Assembly (NCBI RefSeq): GCF_000006565.2
Contig: NC_031470.1
Location: 870,954-934,953, forward strand
Direction: 5' to 3'
Source of the DNA: Toxoplasma gondii ME49
Lineage: Eukaryota; Apicomplexa; Conoidasida; Eucoccidiorida; Sarcocystidae
DNA: 64,000 nt
Position 1 is the stretch's first letter, and every line of letters starts with the position of its first letter. Positions 26,501 through 38,258 of the stretch are shown in pieces. The notes below the pieces were generated by a model. The model saw only the letters and a list, made by a program, of their open reading frames with translations. It searched no databases and had not been told where the DNA came from. The translations under genes and the position numbers were made by a program.

Positions 26501-29500
26501 GCCCTCATCGAGCACGTGGCGAGATTTCACAGTTTGCTTTTTTTCCCTGTCTGCGTCTGTTGCATGTTCGCTGTCGCTACCGTGTTCAGTCTTCACCTTC
26601 CGGCTCTCATTCTTGGCCTGACTTCCTCTTCGCCTTTTTTTCACAACGTGGGCAGTCGCTTTTTTCCCAGCGGTGGGACCTGAAAACAGGCAAGGTCGCG
26701 CGCGTCAGGAACCCTGTTCCACGTGTAGCTCCTTTCTGTCCTTGCGAAACGTCGCCACGGAAGAAAAAGCCACCCGCATCCGATTTGGATTCTGGCTTTG
26801 ACTTTCAGACACATGCCCCTGTCTAGACCCAGAGATATCGGAGGGATGCCGCATGGACTCGGTCAAGTCGACGACCGATGTGATCTTCCGTCTCTCGCTC
26901 CTGATCCCCCCCGTCATTGAGAAGTTCATGTCTTCCCAGAGTTCCACCAGACAACTGGAGCCGCCGTTTGCTGCCTTCTGCGCTTCGGTTGGCATTTTCG
27001 TCTCTTCCTGGCAGCAACACCTCGTTGCCGGCGGTCACGAAGAAAAGGGAGGCAACATGGTGAGTGCAGTTGGTCGTCTAGACAGCCGAACTGTTCGGGA
27101 CAGTCTGAAACATTTTTGGCTTTACGGCCGGGATGGCCAAAGGCGGAGAAGACTTGATTCACGGGTCTGTTCGAAGCAGTTGGTATTTGCTGGGTACATA
27201 TACGCAGTTCTTTCTGTTTTGAGGCCGCCGAGTGTCCGATCTTCCTCGACGTTCCCACGGTGTAGTTACCTCATCCTCGAGGTGTAATTCCTGATACTAG
27301 CCGAATCGCTCCACAGCGTAAAACGCAGCCGTCGACTTCCTCATGGTCATGTTAATCTGCTTCATCTTTTTCGTGTCCATGCATACGCCAAAAAATTGTC
27401 GGCTGAGCCGTGGAGCGCAGAAGCTTTTGAGCTTCCGTAAACGTTTCTGTGACGAACTTACCGGTTCGTCTTTCAGGCGCATTCGACGCTAGTGGAGCGT
27501 CTGGCACACGGTCACAAGTATCTGTTGAAGACTTACTCAGAAGACGGGACGTCAAACCACTCTCACTGGCGTGAGCGGCGACGGAGATTTATGAAGTTCC
27601 AGAAACGTAAGTCGGGTTGAAAAAGGCGAGATTGAAAAATGTACCCAAAGACTTCTTTGTGTGGCCAAGCAAGCGAATACCATATTTCGGCGAAGTCTGT
27701 TCAAAAAACAACATTCGTTGCTTTCGTAGATAGAGTTTTGTAGATAATGGTGGCTGTGGACTAAACTTGACGGCTTCAGAACCCCAGTGTGCACATTCGC
27801 TGAAGCTTAGGTTTTTGGAGGTATGCACTGTCTCTGCTGACATGGGAGATAAGAGGAACCGAATATTCCGTGTGTGGAAATTTGGAGATCGATAGGAAAT
27901 CATGCTCACGAGGAAACCGTGGGGCATCACTGAAGAAGCCGGCGGTCACATCCAACTCGTGGACGCTTCGAGGATGAGGCTTTTGCCTCTCCTCTGGTCT
28001 CGTACTGTTCAGACACCGAACTCTTCGAGTTCTTCGACACGTTTTCGTCTGCATCAAGCAAATGCGTCTCCAATCCACAGAACGCTTAACGCGTGACTCC
28101 CTTTCCTGCTGTGTCACAAATCGGTTTTCTGTCTTGTCTTTTTCTCTCGATTCTATGCAGAGTACCTGTATCGACAGTGCCGAGCGCTGAGTAAGTCTGA
28201 GGGCCTTGTCCGATGCCATCCACGGAAAAGTGCCAATAATTTATTCATTCTCCACAGGTCGCCGGTCATGACATTCTGTATAGACAACTCAGGTCTCCTT
28301 CGTCGCGGCTGGAGGAACCTCATCGTGTCCCATGTGGACTCCCCTCCTTCGTGCTTTGCCCGGCGCAATCATTACAACTCATGAAGATCTCCGGCACTCT
28401 TAGACATACGTGGTTAAGAGAAACGTGCCAAGGATACAGTCCCCACTTCTTCCCGTACCCACACAAAGACGTGATTTATGTGTTAGCCGCGTCTTCTCTG
28501 TTCATCCTTAGGCATGGGTCTCGCCCCGCATTCCCATCCCTCACGGTTCCTCCCTAATTTCGTGCATATCTGATTCACATTGACTCCATTTAGGAAACAA
28601 CCCCCCGCACGTATCCCACCTGCCCGTGTCTCTTCTATCTCCATGCGACCCCACCTTCCTTTCGCAGGTTTCCACGTTTCCTGCTTGTTCCCTTGTCTCC
28701 TGCGTCTCAGTGGTTGCCGCAGGGAATGTGGTGTACGCGCCGTTTAAAACGAAGCGGTTTCCCGCTGTTTCGCTGTACGGAGGAATTGCCAACACTCTGG
28801 ACACGCCATTCACGGACAAGACGATAGCACTGCAGGGCTTGTCTGTTTGGAGCGAAGAAATTCTTCGACGCCACCGAAACGTCTTCCGGAGGATCGGCCG
28901 GACGGTTCTGCGCCGTCCACCCCAGGCTCCGCAGATCGGCGCGCTTTTTGCGGCCCTCCACATGTCCCACATTTTCAAAGATTGCTTCAACATGGCCGGC
29001 GGAATTCTGCTCCGAACCTGGTACTACATGCATGTTCAAGGTTCGACGCTCTTGGCGGAGGCCACCCGCCTCCCGAAGATTGGTGCCCACCTCGCTGCCG
29101 TTGGCTTCGGTTTCGCTGGAGGCACCGACGTACGCGATAGCCTTTTTGGTAAGAATAAATGGGAAAACGAAAAAGACAGAGATATCGCTATCAAAGAAAA
29201 TCAGTTTCGTTGTGTGAACAGAGACACGCGCGCATCTCTGAATATTTTTCAGATAGAAACAGTCTTTGCAACCTACGGAAAGGGAACTCGTGTATTGGTG
29301 CCATACGTCACATGCAGCCACGCTTGCCCCAGAGGTCAGCGAGAGGCTCTGCAAGAAAAACGGTAGACGATGCGCTTGTGGAAGTAAGCAGAAATGCGAA
29401 AGTTGATGGCAGAATTACGAGAAGTTTCTCTGAATGGATACAAGATACGGAAACCTTGTCACTGGCAGCAGACGTACCTGATATCGGCGATTCTCAGAAT

Positions 29501-31873
29501 AGTACATTTGTTACACTAAGATTTCGACATGCTTCCCAAGAGACCCTTGCTGGCAGTCATATGTATTGTCCTGTGTCACATTTCTTGGTGTCTGGGGCGG
29601 TACAAAATCGGGTTAGGTGGTGATGCAAGGAAGGCGTCTCCCGCTGTTGTTCCGGACTACGGAACGGTGGTCCCAGCGTGTATTTCAGTCCACCGCTGCT
29701 GCTAAGCTCTCTGATGAAAGAACCACTCATGTATCGAGCAACAAACAACGGATTCTGGTGTTTCACCCCTCGTCATCTTCTTTTGCCTCTCCTTGCCTCC
29801 CCAGCGCCAGCGTTCCGCGAACTCTCCAAGGTGGTGACACCTGTGTGGGAATCCGACAATCTGTTTACTTCTCTAGCCGCCTATACACCTGGAGGCGCCG
29901 CTCCTGCTTCTGCAAATGCTTTTACAAAGTCTCGTTCAAAACGTGTTGCTCGGGTGGAGGGGCCGAAAGAGAAGGGACAGGCTGCAAGCCGCGAGACGGG
30001 TTCAGGGGAGAACCTGCTGGACCCCGAGAAAATAATTGGAGAAGGCGGCTCCATGCCTGTTCCTGCGTCGCTGCGTCGAGGGTCGCCGGATGTCTCGAGC
30101 TTTCTGTCTTTCGACGAGAACGTGGAATATGACAAAGCAGGTAGGCTCAAAGGTAGACCGAGTTGAACACGGGAATGGGGGGTGCAAAAACAAAAGCGGC
30201 GCTCACCAACTAAGCGGGAGAGGAGACGTCTCCATGCGGCAGACGGGAAACGAACTTCTCCAAAGAGACACGGCCTTGCTTTTCTTTGGAAGTGCGTTGA
30301 TGATAGGAACACGTGTCCCCATTTCTGCGATTAAGAGTCGGGAAGGTGCATCGGCATTTGGGAAGAGATCCAGGGGAAAGAGGGTAAACCCACTCCTAGG
30401 TTCATCATTCTCTGTTTCTTCCGTGAATCGGGACGCAGATGTTTGTTGTATTTGTCGAGATCTAGGAGCATCACGTTTTTCTGAACTCTCCCCCTGTCCA
30501 TTCTTTCCACACGAAATCCCGTCGGTTCTTTCTCCGTTTTCTTCGGTCGCTCGAGGGATTCTACAGAGTTCCTGCAACACACTCGGAAGACGCGGTGTGC
30601 AGGGGTAAGGTTGCGTTTCGGAGGAGTTTCTCGCGTATTCATGGCTTTTGCCCTTGCTCGTTTTTTCCCAGACGCGTCCGAGCCAGCTGAAGGAGGCAGA
30701 TTCATCGCCAGCTTGCGTTATAATCCGCTGCACTTTGCGGACCCTGATAGGGAACTGATGATCGTCGAGGTTCCTGTGCCGGTCTCAGCTGTGGAGCGGC
30801 GCAGCCTCGCTTCTTTCACTTCCGACGACGTTCTGCGTTTCATACAGCAGAAGCTCGTCTCTCTCCACTCTCAGCTGAGGGCTAGGGGTCGACCAGCGGA
30901 CAACGGTGCTCTTTCGATGGTGCAGCTCCAGGAAGAAACCCGAAGAGGCAGTGGAGAAGCAGCAGCAGTCGGAGCGACTGACAGAGACTTCAGAAAGCAG
31001 GTACCTAAAGACGCAGTGGAAGAATGTCTAGTCCCGTTCCACCGGTTCAATAGACAGACATCGCGCTCAACATCAGAGGCATTTTTCGGGTATACATCAA
31101 CCCAAATGTCGGGGACAAAGCACAGATATGTCCTTGCTGCGATGAGACGCTTTCGTTAACCAACCGATGACTTGCTTGTTGGTCGTCCTGCTGCCTGTCT
31201 GCAGTGCCACGAACACGTGGTGGAATCCGGAATTGTCGGTTTCCTGGCGGATCAACTGGACAAGGACCTGTCGCGAAAGAATGGTGTCCCCGCCAGTTAT
31301 CTGGAAATTGGGCGTCTGTCTTTGCCCGCTTTCTCCGCTGGAAGTGTCATTTCTCGTGCGATGCAGAGTACATCCACAGACACCGTCGTGGTTGTTCAGA
31401 TGCCCGGTGAGGACAGCGAATCAAGAAATGAAAAAAACGAAGCCTGGTAGAAAAGGGTCCAAGCGGATGCTGTGGGTGGATTTTCTGAGATTTGATCCCT
31501 GTTCGTACTCGATTCTTGAGCTGAGGGAAAGTGGATGCAGGGACAGAAAAAGTGTGGACAGTGAGAGGTGAGAGTAGAAAGGACAGATTTCAGCTTTGTA
31601 ATAGGACACTGTGCCCGTCGGTCGTGAAAGGCCTCTGAATAGTGTGCTTCTCTCTTCAAGAAGATTCTTCTCTGACTGGTAGAAAGAGATGTGACAGTCT
31701 AAGGCGCCAGTCTCAATTTTTTCCACTGGATTTGCGGGTTCGTGACATGGGAGTTCCGTGCATGTTCACATATTTTCCGGTTTTGCCGTTTCTTCTTTTC
31801 TGTTGTGTTTACAGAAGTCGGCGGCGATTCTCACCTCGACCTAGAATCCAGTGGGTGGAAAAACACGCTCTAG
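9871..31873 (+). CDS. Large secreted protein, 27 exons, about 1,988 aa, function unknown
   Basis: The gene is not recognised. Exons: 9871-10018, 11421-11602, 12246-12291, 12875-13066, 13236-13436, 13689-14129, 14718-14918, 15722-16054, 16399-16641, 17872-17937, 18162-18224, 19035-19574, 20335-20412, 20963-21031, 21641-21871, 22226-22360, 23712-23984, 24793-24954, 25291-25896, 26827-27059, 27477-27606, 28161-28190, 28711-29148, 29805-30140, 30672-31000, 31205-31406, 31815-31873 (TAG stop). The total is 5,967 nt, in frame. Least certain are the ends of exons 2 and 5 and the start of exon 12, where 19068 is an alternative. The ATG sits in CAAATGG. A signal peptide is visible (RRIVAAVACAAAALLPPG). 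Residues 50-680 form beta-rich stretches with recurrent strand-x-Cys motifs (LPIVCGAD, QRIVCAPV, LEICSVP, HRLTCDLG). Residues 700-1200 look helical, 1202-1403 are acidic and repetitive, and 1535-1988 are helical again. I see no convincing membrane helix after the signal. A rhoptry- or microneme-type cargo is conceivable, but nothing in the sequence proves it. Confidence 0.78.
12533..12547. repeat. (AT)n microsatellite, intron 3 of the secreted gene
   Basis: A run of alternating A and T about 15 nt long lies between exons 3 and 4. Confidence 0.8.
16124..16141. repeat. (TA)n microsatellite, intron 8 of the secreted gene
   Basis: An alternating TA run of about 18 nt lies shortly after the exon 8 donor. 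Confidence 0.85.
17350..17374. repeat. (TA)n microsatellite, intron 9 of the secreted gene
   Basis: An uninterrupted TA run of about 25 nt lies in the 1.2 kb intron 9. Confidence 0.9.
19797..19821. repeat. (TA)n microsatellite, intron 12 of the secreted gene
   Basis: An uninterrupted TA run of about 25 nt is followed about 90 nt later by a second run of about 17 nt at 19912-19928. Confidence 0.9.
23485..23559. repeat. Compound (CT)n-(AT)n microsatellite, intron 16 of the secreted gene
   Basis: A CT run (about 23485-23502) passes directly into an AT run (to about 23518). After a 20-nt spacer there is another AT run (about 23540-23559). All of it is intronic, about 150 nt before the exon 17 acceptor. 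Confidence 0.88.
25425..25496 (+). repeat. Heptad EGT coding repeat in exon 19
   Basis: Three consecutive seven-residue units starting Glu-Gly-Thr, followed by a fourth EGT, are encoded in frame (EGTPADH, EGTLGET, EGTFGDT, EGT). The DNA copies share the GAAGGGAC core, with changes at later positions. They lie in the acidic segment of the secreted protein and probably expanded by slippage. Confidence 0.8.
25665..25739 (+). repeat. Duplicated FTVFELP motif in exon 19
   Basis: The heptapeptide FTVFELP occurs at 25665-25685 and again at 25719-25739, an 18-residue period, each copy preceded by an Asp and one other residue. Codons differ at synonymous positions (for example TTC/TTT and GAG/GAA) while the peptide is identical. 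That suggests protein-level constraint rather than a very recent DNA duplication. Confidence 0.75.
25962..25983. repeat. (AT)n microsatellite, intron 19 of the secreted gene
   Basis: An alternating AT run of about 22 nt lies some 65 nt after the exon 19 donor. Confidence 0.88.
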
Positions 31874-34800
31874 CGAAAGGCATGTTACCTTTCACAGGTT
31901 TCATATAACACTCTACACGGGACAATGCAGTGCAGTGGGTGGAGGTGACGAATGTCTCACTGTCTTCCAGCCCTTGTGGACGAGCGCATCATGCCGATTT
32001 TTTTGTTGTTCTATTCTTTTTCAGGCACCTTGGATTTCAGTCGTCCAATCACTATCGGCGACATGTGATGAATTGCAGTCAGGAAAAAGCTGAAGCCTCT
32101 GCCGTGCTACGATACTTCGTGTCTAATTGGGGAATCACGCGGTCGAGGAACACTCGTGGGAAGTGCAGTGCCCTTGTCACAGCTTCTGACATTCTGTTCA
32201 CAGACGACACCGTCTCTATTGGCGTGTTCTGTTCGTGGGCGGCAGTCTGGCGCCAGTGTGATTTTCTTTCATATGCCTTTTCCACTATAAACAGCTTTTT
32301 ATGGAGCGAAACCCGCCAGTTGGGTGTCGGTCGCGGGATGTTTTCTCGTTTTCTGGACCCTTCGGAGTGAATCTCGTAGCTTGCTACGAAGGGCGTCTGT
32401 GTTTGGAACGGAGGCCACTGCTCAGTAGTTTTATTTATCGAGGTAAATTGATTTTTTAGCGGCAGCGGCTTCGTATGACTATCTGCAGGCCTTCGGATTC
32501 AGTCCCGACGTTCGCTAGCCTTTTGTGTGACTTACTTCTTGCTCATTTACCCAATTACTGGTCGACCACAATGAAACACTTATGAACCGCAAGCCGTTCG
32601 GCTTTTCTCTTCCCGAACAATACAATTGGTGGAACTGCCGTCGTGTGAAACGATTCCGCGATTTAGCTGTTAGAATGGGTATCCGAACCACGAATCAGAA
32701 TCTCCGCTATGTTATTCTACAGTTTTAGAGGATAGCAATTACCCTCCATGAGAGAAGTTGCGGTTACTAACGAGTTGGGTGGTAGCCTGAGTTAGGGAAC
32801 GCGTAACGGGGCCGTGATTATGGATCGACACAAGGACTTATTCGGCGTCCAAGCGTGCAAACCCTATTCGGACACACCTCACATTCTGTTTCGATTCACG
32901 GACTGAATTATAGATCAAGGGAAGCTGAGAAGAGCGCTGTGTGTCAGTATTATTCCCGTCTAGTCCTCTTTCAGGAACAACTTCGCGATTCCCAAAAGAT
33001 GTGCACCCTTGTAGATATGGAGCTCTCAAGGCAGCATCCTAACCTCAGTAGAGCACAGTAAGCGTAAGCGAACGTCAGCTTTCCAGGAAATTCTTCCTTT
33101 AGTTCTCCGCGCAAAACAAGAAATGCGATTACGCCGACACGCATTTATTTATTCAGCGAGCAATACATCAGTTACATCTGATACACTATCCTGCTGCTGC
33201 GGATTCGTCATCTAGTCGTCATTGTCTCCACCGGACTGCCGTTTTTGCCGAAGCAAGTGCAATAACACTGCTACACGAGAAGAATGCAATCCTGTCAACA
33301 TTCACCGTGCGTCCCTATAAAAAACAAACGAGTGAAACTATGCCTGCGGTGTGGTATCAAACCCAGCACGGGGGGAAGAAAGAATGAGTGCTGAAGAGGC
33401 ATTCCACAGAACAATTCTGCTAAGAGAGTGCAGAAAATGTCACGGGGCTCGAAAAGGCCGTATTCACAATCTAACACGCCCCACGTCAACAGTAGGTGGA
33501 GGCCTCTTTGCATTTTCCCGAGACAGTGCTCATGTGTCAAGCCCCTAGATTCTGGCTTTAAACCGCACAGTTACGGTACAGTGTCTCGGAACCCCCTTTC
33601 ACGCTTTTGCTCAACACCTTCCCTTTCGCCTGTCATCTCTTCGCCAACAGCTCCTTGGAGACGTCGAAGCAGTCTCGGATGACGGTGCACTCGCGGGGTC
33701 TCAGATTCGCTACACACTCGCTGTGACTTCCAGCTAAGCCGCCCTCTCTTCATTGGAAGGGAAAGCCAACTGCGGTTTCCGGCTGTATCCGCGCAGCCGA
33801 GTAGACGCTGCCACTCGTGTCCCAGCGTCCTCGCTTTCCTTTCCTGCCTGCTAGGGAGCGGCGCCAGCGTTAGCACGTGTTCCTTGCGGTCGGGTCCAAG
33901 ACGCTGGCGCAAACGGCGAAAACACCAAAAAGAAGGCTGTCACAGATCGGTTGAGATTCCGTTCGAATCAATCCGGTTCAGAGATCCTCCTACAGTTTTC
34001 AAGACCGTATTCATGTTTCAATTCCGCTGCTCTGGGGCCTTCCGTTGGTTCTACTGGCCTGCCACAGTTGGCACCCGTTTTGGGTCTCCGCTGCAAGACA
34101 TCACCGGCAGCTCGCGAGCGGTCTGCGTTGGGCTGGTATGTGAAGTCTCACGACTCTCTGGAGTTCCACGAGAACTGAACAGTTTCGCTGTCACGATGCC
34201 TGACATGCTTTGATGGCAAAAGTGCTTTCCGCTATTCATTTGCACGCGGAAGTGGTTGCTGCCACTCATTGTTGTGCTCTTAAATGCTCGTCGCTGCCGC
34301 ACTTGCCGTCTGCCTTGTGGTCACTTGTGGCTACCACACCCACGTTGCTGCCATCCTGAAATTCCTCAGGCTCTCGGTTTTTAGTATGCAAATGCACGTC
34401 ATCTCGAGTGCACAGTCCATATCATTTCATTTCCTCTTCGAGTGCAGTCACTCCTTCTTCGTGAAGTTCGCCTGCGATCATCCGCTTTGACGGCGTTCGT
34501 GGTACAACCACGTGCATGGTATCACTGCGCGCGGCTCTCAACCAGCCCGCAGACTTGCGCTGCTTTCTCAGTGGGTGCCGGCAGCAGGTCATCGCGACTG
34601 CGAGGTTATTTATAAGAAGGAACAATCATCCTTCTTCGATTCTATTCTCTGGCCATCCCTCCATCCCATTCCCTCTGTGTTGCCTCTCGCGTTGTCACCC
34701 CAGTCGTGGTTTCATCTACAGCTTGCTTTTGTGCCCGTCCGATGTCTTCAGTGGAAAGACGGCCCACGGCCATCCGGTCTAGGCTGTCGCTGTCTCCAGT

Positions 34801-35017
34801 TGTGTATGGCCAAAGCACTTTCTAACTTTTCCGTGCAATTGAAAGATATCAAAAGCGAGTGGCAAAGTTCGTCGTTTGAATCTTGTCTTGTACAAGAGTC
34901 TTCTTCAGCTGGGTGGGAACAACACCCCCTAGCCGTGTGCCTGGGGGGCCGCGTACTCGAGAGGGGGGAATTTGCTCATACACCGAAAGTGTGTGTGACC
35001 CGCGCCCGTTTACCTTT

Positions 35018-35035
35018 CCCCCCCCCTCCCCCCCC
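35018..35035 (+). repeat. Cytosine homopolymer tract
   Basis: Nine C, one T, then eight C, followed by ACC and a run of A. The opposite strand is an uninterrupted G-rich tract able to form quadruplex-type structures. A second G/C-run cluster lies at about 34924-34971. Confidence 0.75.
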
Positions 35036-37287
35036 ACCAAAAAAACTGGTATATGCATTCGATCTCTCTCAGAATTCTTTTTCTGTTTCTCCTATCCCCG
35101 ACGGAGCGCAAATCTCGAGACTGTGCCGCCAGCAGCCTCCAGCCGCTTTGTCCTAGACGCCGAAAAAACAGTGGCAAAAAAGTTACCCTGAGCGCCGTGC
35201 AAGCGACGACTGCAGCAGGGTATGCCATTTTGAGGCCACTAGCGCGTTTTGTGCCGTTAATTTCGGGTCTTTGCCACGTCTTCCCGCCACGTGCTTTAAT
35301 TTCTTACTCGGATATCACGCTTATTTCGGGGAAAGCTTCGGAAAGCGTAAAGTGCCGTTATACCCCTCGTTGTCCACTCCGATTCCGCAACTGTCGTCCG
35401 CAAGCGGGCTAGCTGTGCCACCATTCCATAGTTGCTCTTCACACCATGGCACGCGTACTTTAAACCCCCTTGACCAGTGGCTCTTCCTCAACTTTTGTGT
35501 TCATCTACCATCCGCGGAACTGTTTGTTCACTCGCGCGAAACAGGGGTGCGCTCAGCGTCCCTCTCTTCGCGTGCTGCCCCCGTGTGTAGAAGAACGCTT
35601 GTTTTGGGAGACTGTGAGAGGTCCCGCCCCTCCACCCAGAACACGGGGAGAACTTGCGAAGTACGGCAGGCAGCGGGGGAAGATCGGGTACGTGAAATAG
35701 AGGCTTTTCGTGGCAATCGCAACTAGGAAAACAGAAAGTGTGTGTGTATTTAGCGGAGAATCGACCCAAGGTTCAGTGTCAACCGCCTCCAAACCTCTTG
35801 CTCAGGTTCTCCGCGGCGTTCTCCCTAGCACGCTGTCAACCGAATTGTTTTTCCTCACACAAGCGCTGTGTCCGGGTGTATAAGCCGCAACAGTCAACGC
35901 TGTTTCTTCGTCGACAGGGCTGCGCGACTAGTCTCTAGGCCGCAGTCTGTCGAGGGCCCGCCCTATGCCGACAGGTTTTTTCTCTGTCGTGAGCCTTCAC
36001 CAAAAAGTCGTCCATGTCTCGTCGCGTGTCAAAAATCCGCGCCGCGAGCCGCGCCGCTCTCTGTCTCGTTTGAGGCCAGGAGACAAAAGTCACCGCCCAC
36101 CCACGCCAGCGAAAAAACTCGCCGTCGCCTTCTTTCCCTTGCGCCTGTTCTTGGACACGGGAGTGCCTTTTTTGTCGACCGCTATCTGTTCTGCAACAAG
36201 TGCCTTCCCAAGACTAGTCCAGAGGGCCTGTGCCAGGCCCTATTCGTTTGCGTGTGTCTTCATGCCAACTGATTTTCTTTCCTACAAAGCTGTTTGATCT
36301 ACTTGAAGGTCGCTGGGCTGTCACATCAATAGTGAGCACACGCCGGGCCCGCGCGGTTTTCCCCGCCGCGTTTTTGTGTCTGTCCTTGTTCCGACTTCCC
36401 CGAGTTTTCGGTGGCCTGCGTTGCTGCTTTCCTCTCCCCGCCCCAGTTTCTTCCCGCGTTTGTCCCCTCTTCGGAGAGCGCTGAAACCGAATTACATACC
36501 GTATCCTGTTAGTAGTCAGAAAGTGACGGAAACTGGAGGGAAAGCACCACTTTTTGCTGCCCCCGTCGAAGGGAAGGCATGTCACAAAGCGTGGACGAGG
36601 GAAAGACTATCAAAAACGAGAGTCCGCCCCTGGCTGATCTACTTCAAGAGAGCTCCCTCTCCCGTTTTGGAAAAGGAAACGTATTTCTGGACACAACGCG
36701 GTCCACGCGAGACGTTGCAGTGGACTGTTTTTTCTCCGTCGGGGTTTCGTCTTGCCTCCCCAGTCGCATCAGCTTTTCTCGGTGTCCTGTTTGCATCCTC
36801 GCTCCACCGTGCTGCCCACTTTTGCAGAACCTCTCCACTAGCCGACAGACACACGATCAGAACCATGGCTCGCGCATGGATCTAGGCGAAACCATCTGTT
36901 TTTTGTCGTCGTCCAAAGGACGACGGGGAGGAAAGATATTTTTTGGAAAGTGTCAATCAGGCGCTCTAAGGGTACGTGCCTCCTTCGTAGCTATTTTGTG
37001 TCTCCTCTAGCAAAGTGACGAGTCCTTTCGCTTTGAGCGACAGCACCTCGATTGTTTCTCAGTCGTCTCGGCCCCACGACGTTTTGGGCGCCTGACTGCA
37101 CGTAGGGAACCTCCATGGTTTCTCAGTCCAGCTGACCTCGGACTGTTCTGACGCCAAGGGAACGAGGCGGTGCTGCCGTTTCGCAAAGTTCTGGAAAGCC
37201 CGTGTCGCACGTGTGTTGAAACGGCCACCCTTTCTCAAGCGCTGGCCTCGCACGAGTGACCACTCCTGGTTTTTCTGTTTCCTGGCG

Positions 37288-37570
37288 GGCAGTTCGAAGG
37301 CGCGCTCGAAGTGCGGCAGCCCTGTTGTACGGACATCGCGGGCGTCTGCCCATCGAGGACCTTGCTGAACGGCGCAGAACGCGAAGGACCCCTGGCGCTT
37401 GCTTGTATCCTAAACAGGCCGGAGAGGCAGCGGTTTTTGCTGACCTGCTCCTAGAGCTTCTGTCTGGATTCGAAAGTCGTCTGGATGTCACACAGTTGCC
37501 TCTGGTTTTGCGCGACGTGTGTGAGACTGACTGCATCTTTACCAAATGTCGCGTCATCCGCGGCGAATGA
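37288..37570 (+). CDS. Doubtful terminal exon of an unresolved gene
   Basis: A frame opens right after a good acceptor (CTGTTTCCTGGCGGGCAG) and ends with TGA at 37568-37570. Its peptide looks helical (EAAVFADLLLELLSGFE, VTQLPLVLRDVCETDC), with a basic N-terminal part. I could not find an upstream exon in a matching phase. A candidate start at 36875 with a GTACGT donor joins in the wrong frame and soon stops. It could be the end of a short gene, part of a spliced AP2 leader, or chance. Confidence 0.22.
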
Positions 37571-38258
37571 GTCGATCGCCTTAGGGAATTTCGATTTCTT
37601 ATCAAAGCAACAGTCCCCTGTCTGGTGTTTGTCCGCAAATCTCTGTGTGTAGCAAGTCGCTTGCGCGCTCTGCATTCCACACCAGGCGCAGTCGCGTTCG
37701 ATCTGCGGCGCTTCACGTGTTTGTGTTATCTGTAAAGGCTTACCAAGGGTGAACGCGACCTCTCGCATCCTCTGGAGATTCTTTACTACTTCAGTCTACA
37801 TAGTGGTCTGGTCAGCTGTTAAGGCAGCGGAACCTTGGCGGGTTGAGTATCCTGCGTTCCTTCGGCGCCGGCGGTATCCTGAGAAGCAGCGGCGGTCCCC
37901 GACACTGTACAAGATATCAGCGTCTCTGGTGATCTCGCGACTAAGGCGCTCTCCATCTGCTGGACGGTCTGCATGCGTGCTCCGTTCTCGCTGAAGGCTT
38001 ACCGGCGGTATTCACTCCTTTCACCTAATCCGTAAACCGATAGTCATTCCCAACTCGTTTTTCGCGTATCTGCAGACGCTGCGTCCGGGTACATTTATTT
38101 CGCGTGCAGGCGGGCGTCTTCACACCCCGAAGCGACAAAGCGTCCCAGATGCCTCTCTATCGAGTGCGAACTGGGACAAGTCGCGTGCAGGTTCGCGGTT
38201 TCTTGTTGGACGATTGATACTCCATCAACCGTCTTATGTGTTTCCTTGCGACAGAAAA

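Larger units (their letters stand above)
31874..38258. other. Gene-poor interval upstream of the AP2 gene
   Basis: About 6.4 kb separates the stop of the large secreted gene from the AP2 start on the same strand. The first part should hold the 3' UTR. From about 33.5 kb the DNA becomes GC-richer, with a cytosine tract at 35018-35035. The part from about 36 kb to 38.2 kb is probably the promoter and leader of the AP2 gene. A pyrimidine-rich acceptor-like site ends at 38254, just before the AP2 ATG, so a spliced 5' leader is possible. Apart from the doubtful exon at 37288-37570 I see no coding signal that I would defend. Confidence 0.4.

Noticed and set aside
9871..31873. Naming the large secreted gene as a specific rhoptry-neck protein
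   Set aside because: Size, signal peptide and lack of known domains are suggestive, but I cannot recall matching sequence well enough to support a name.
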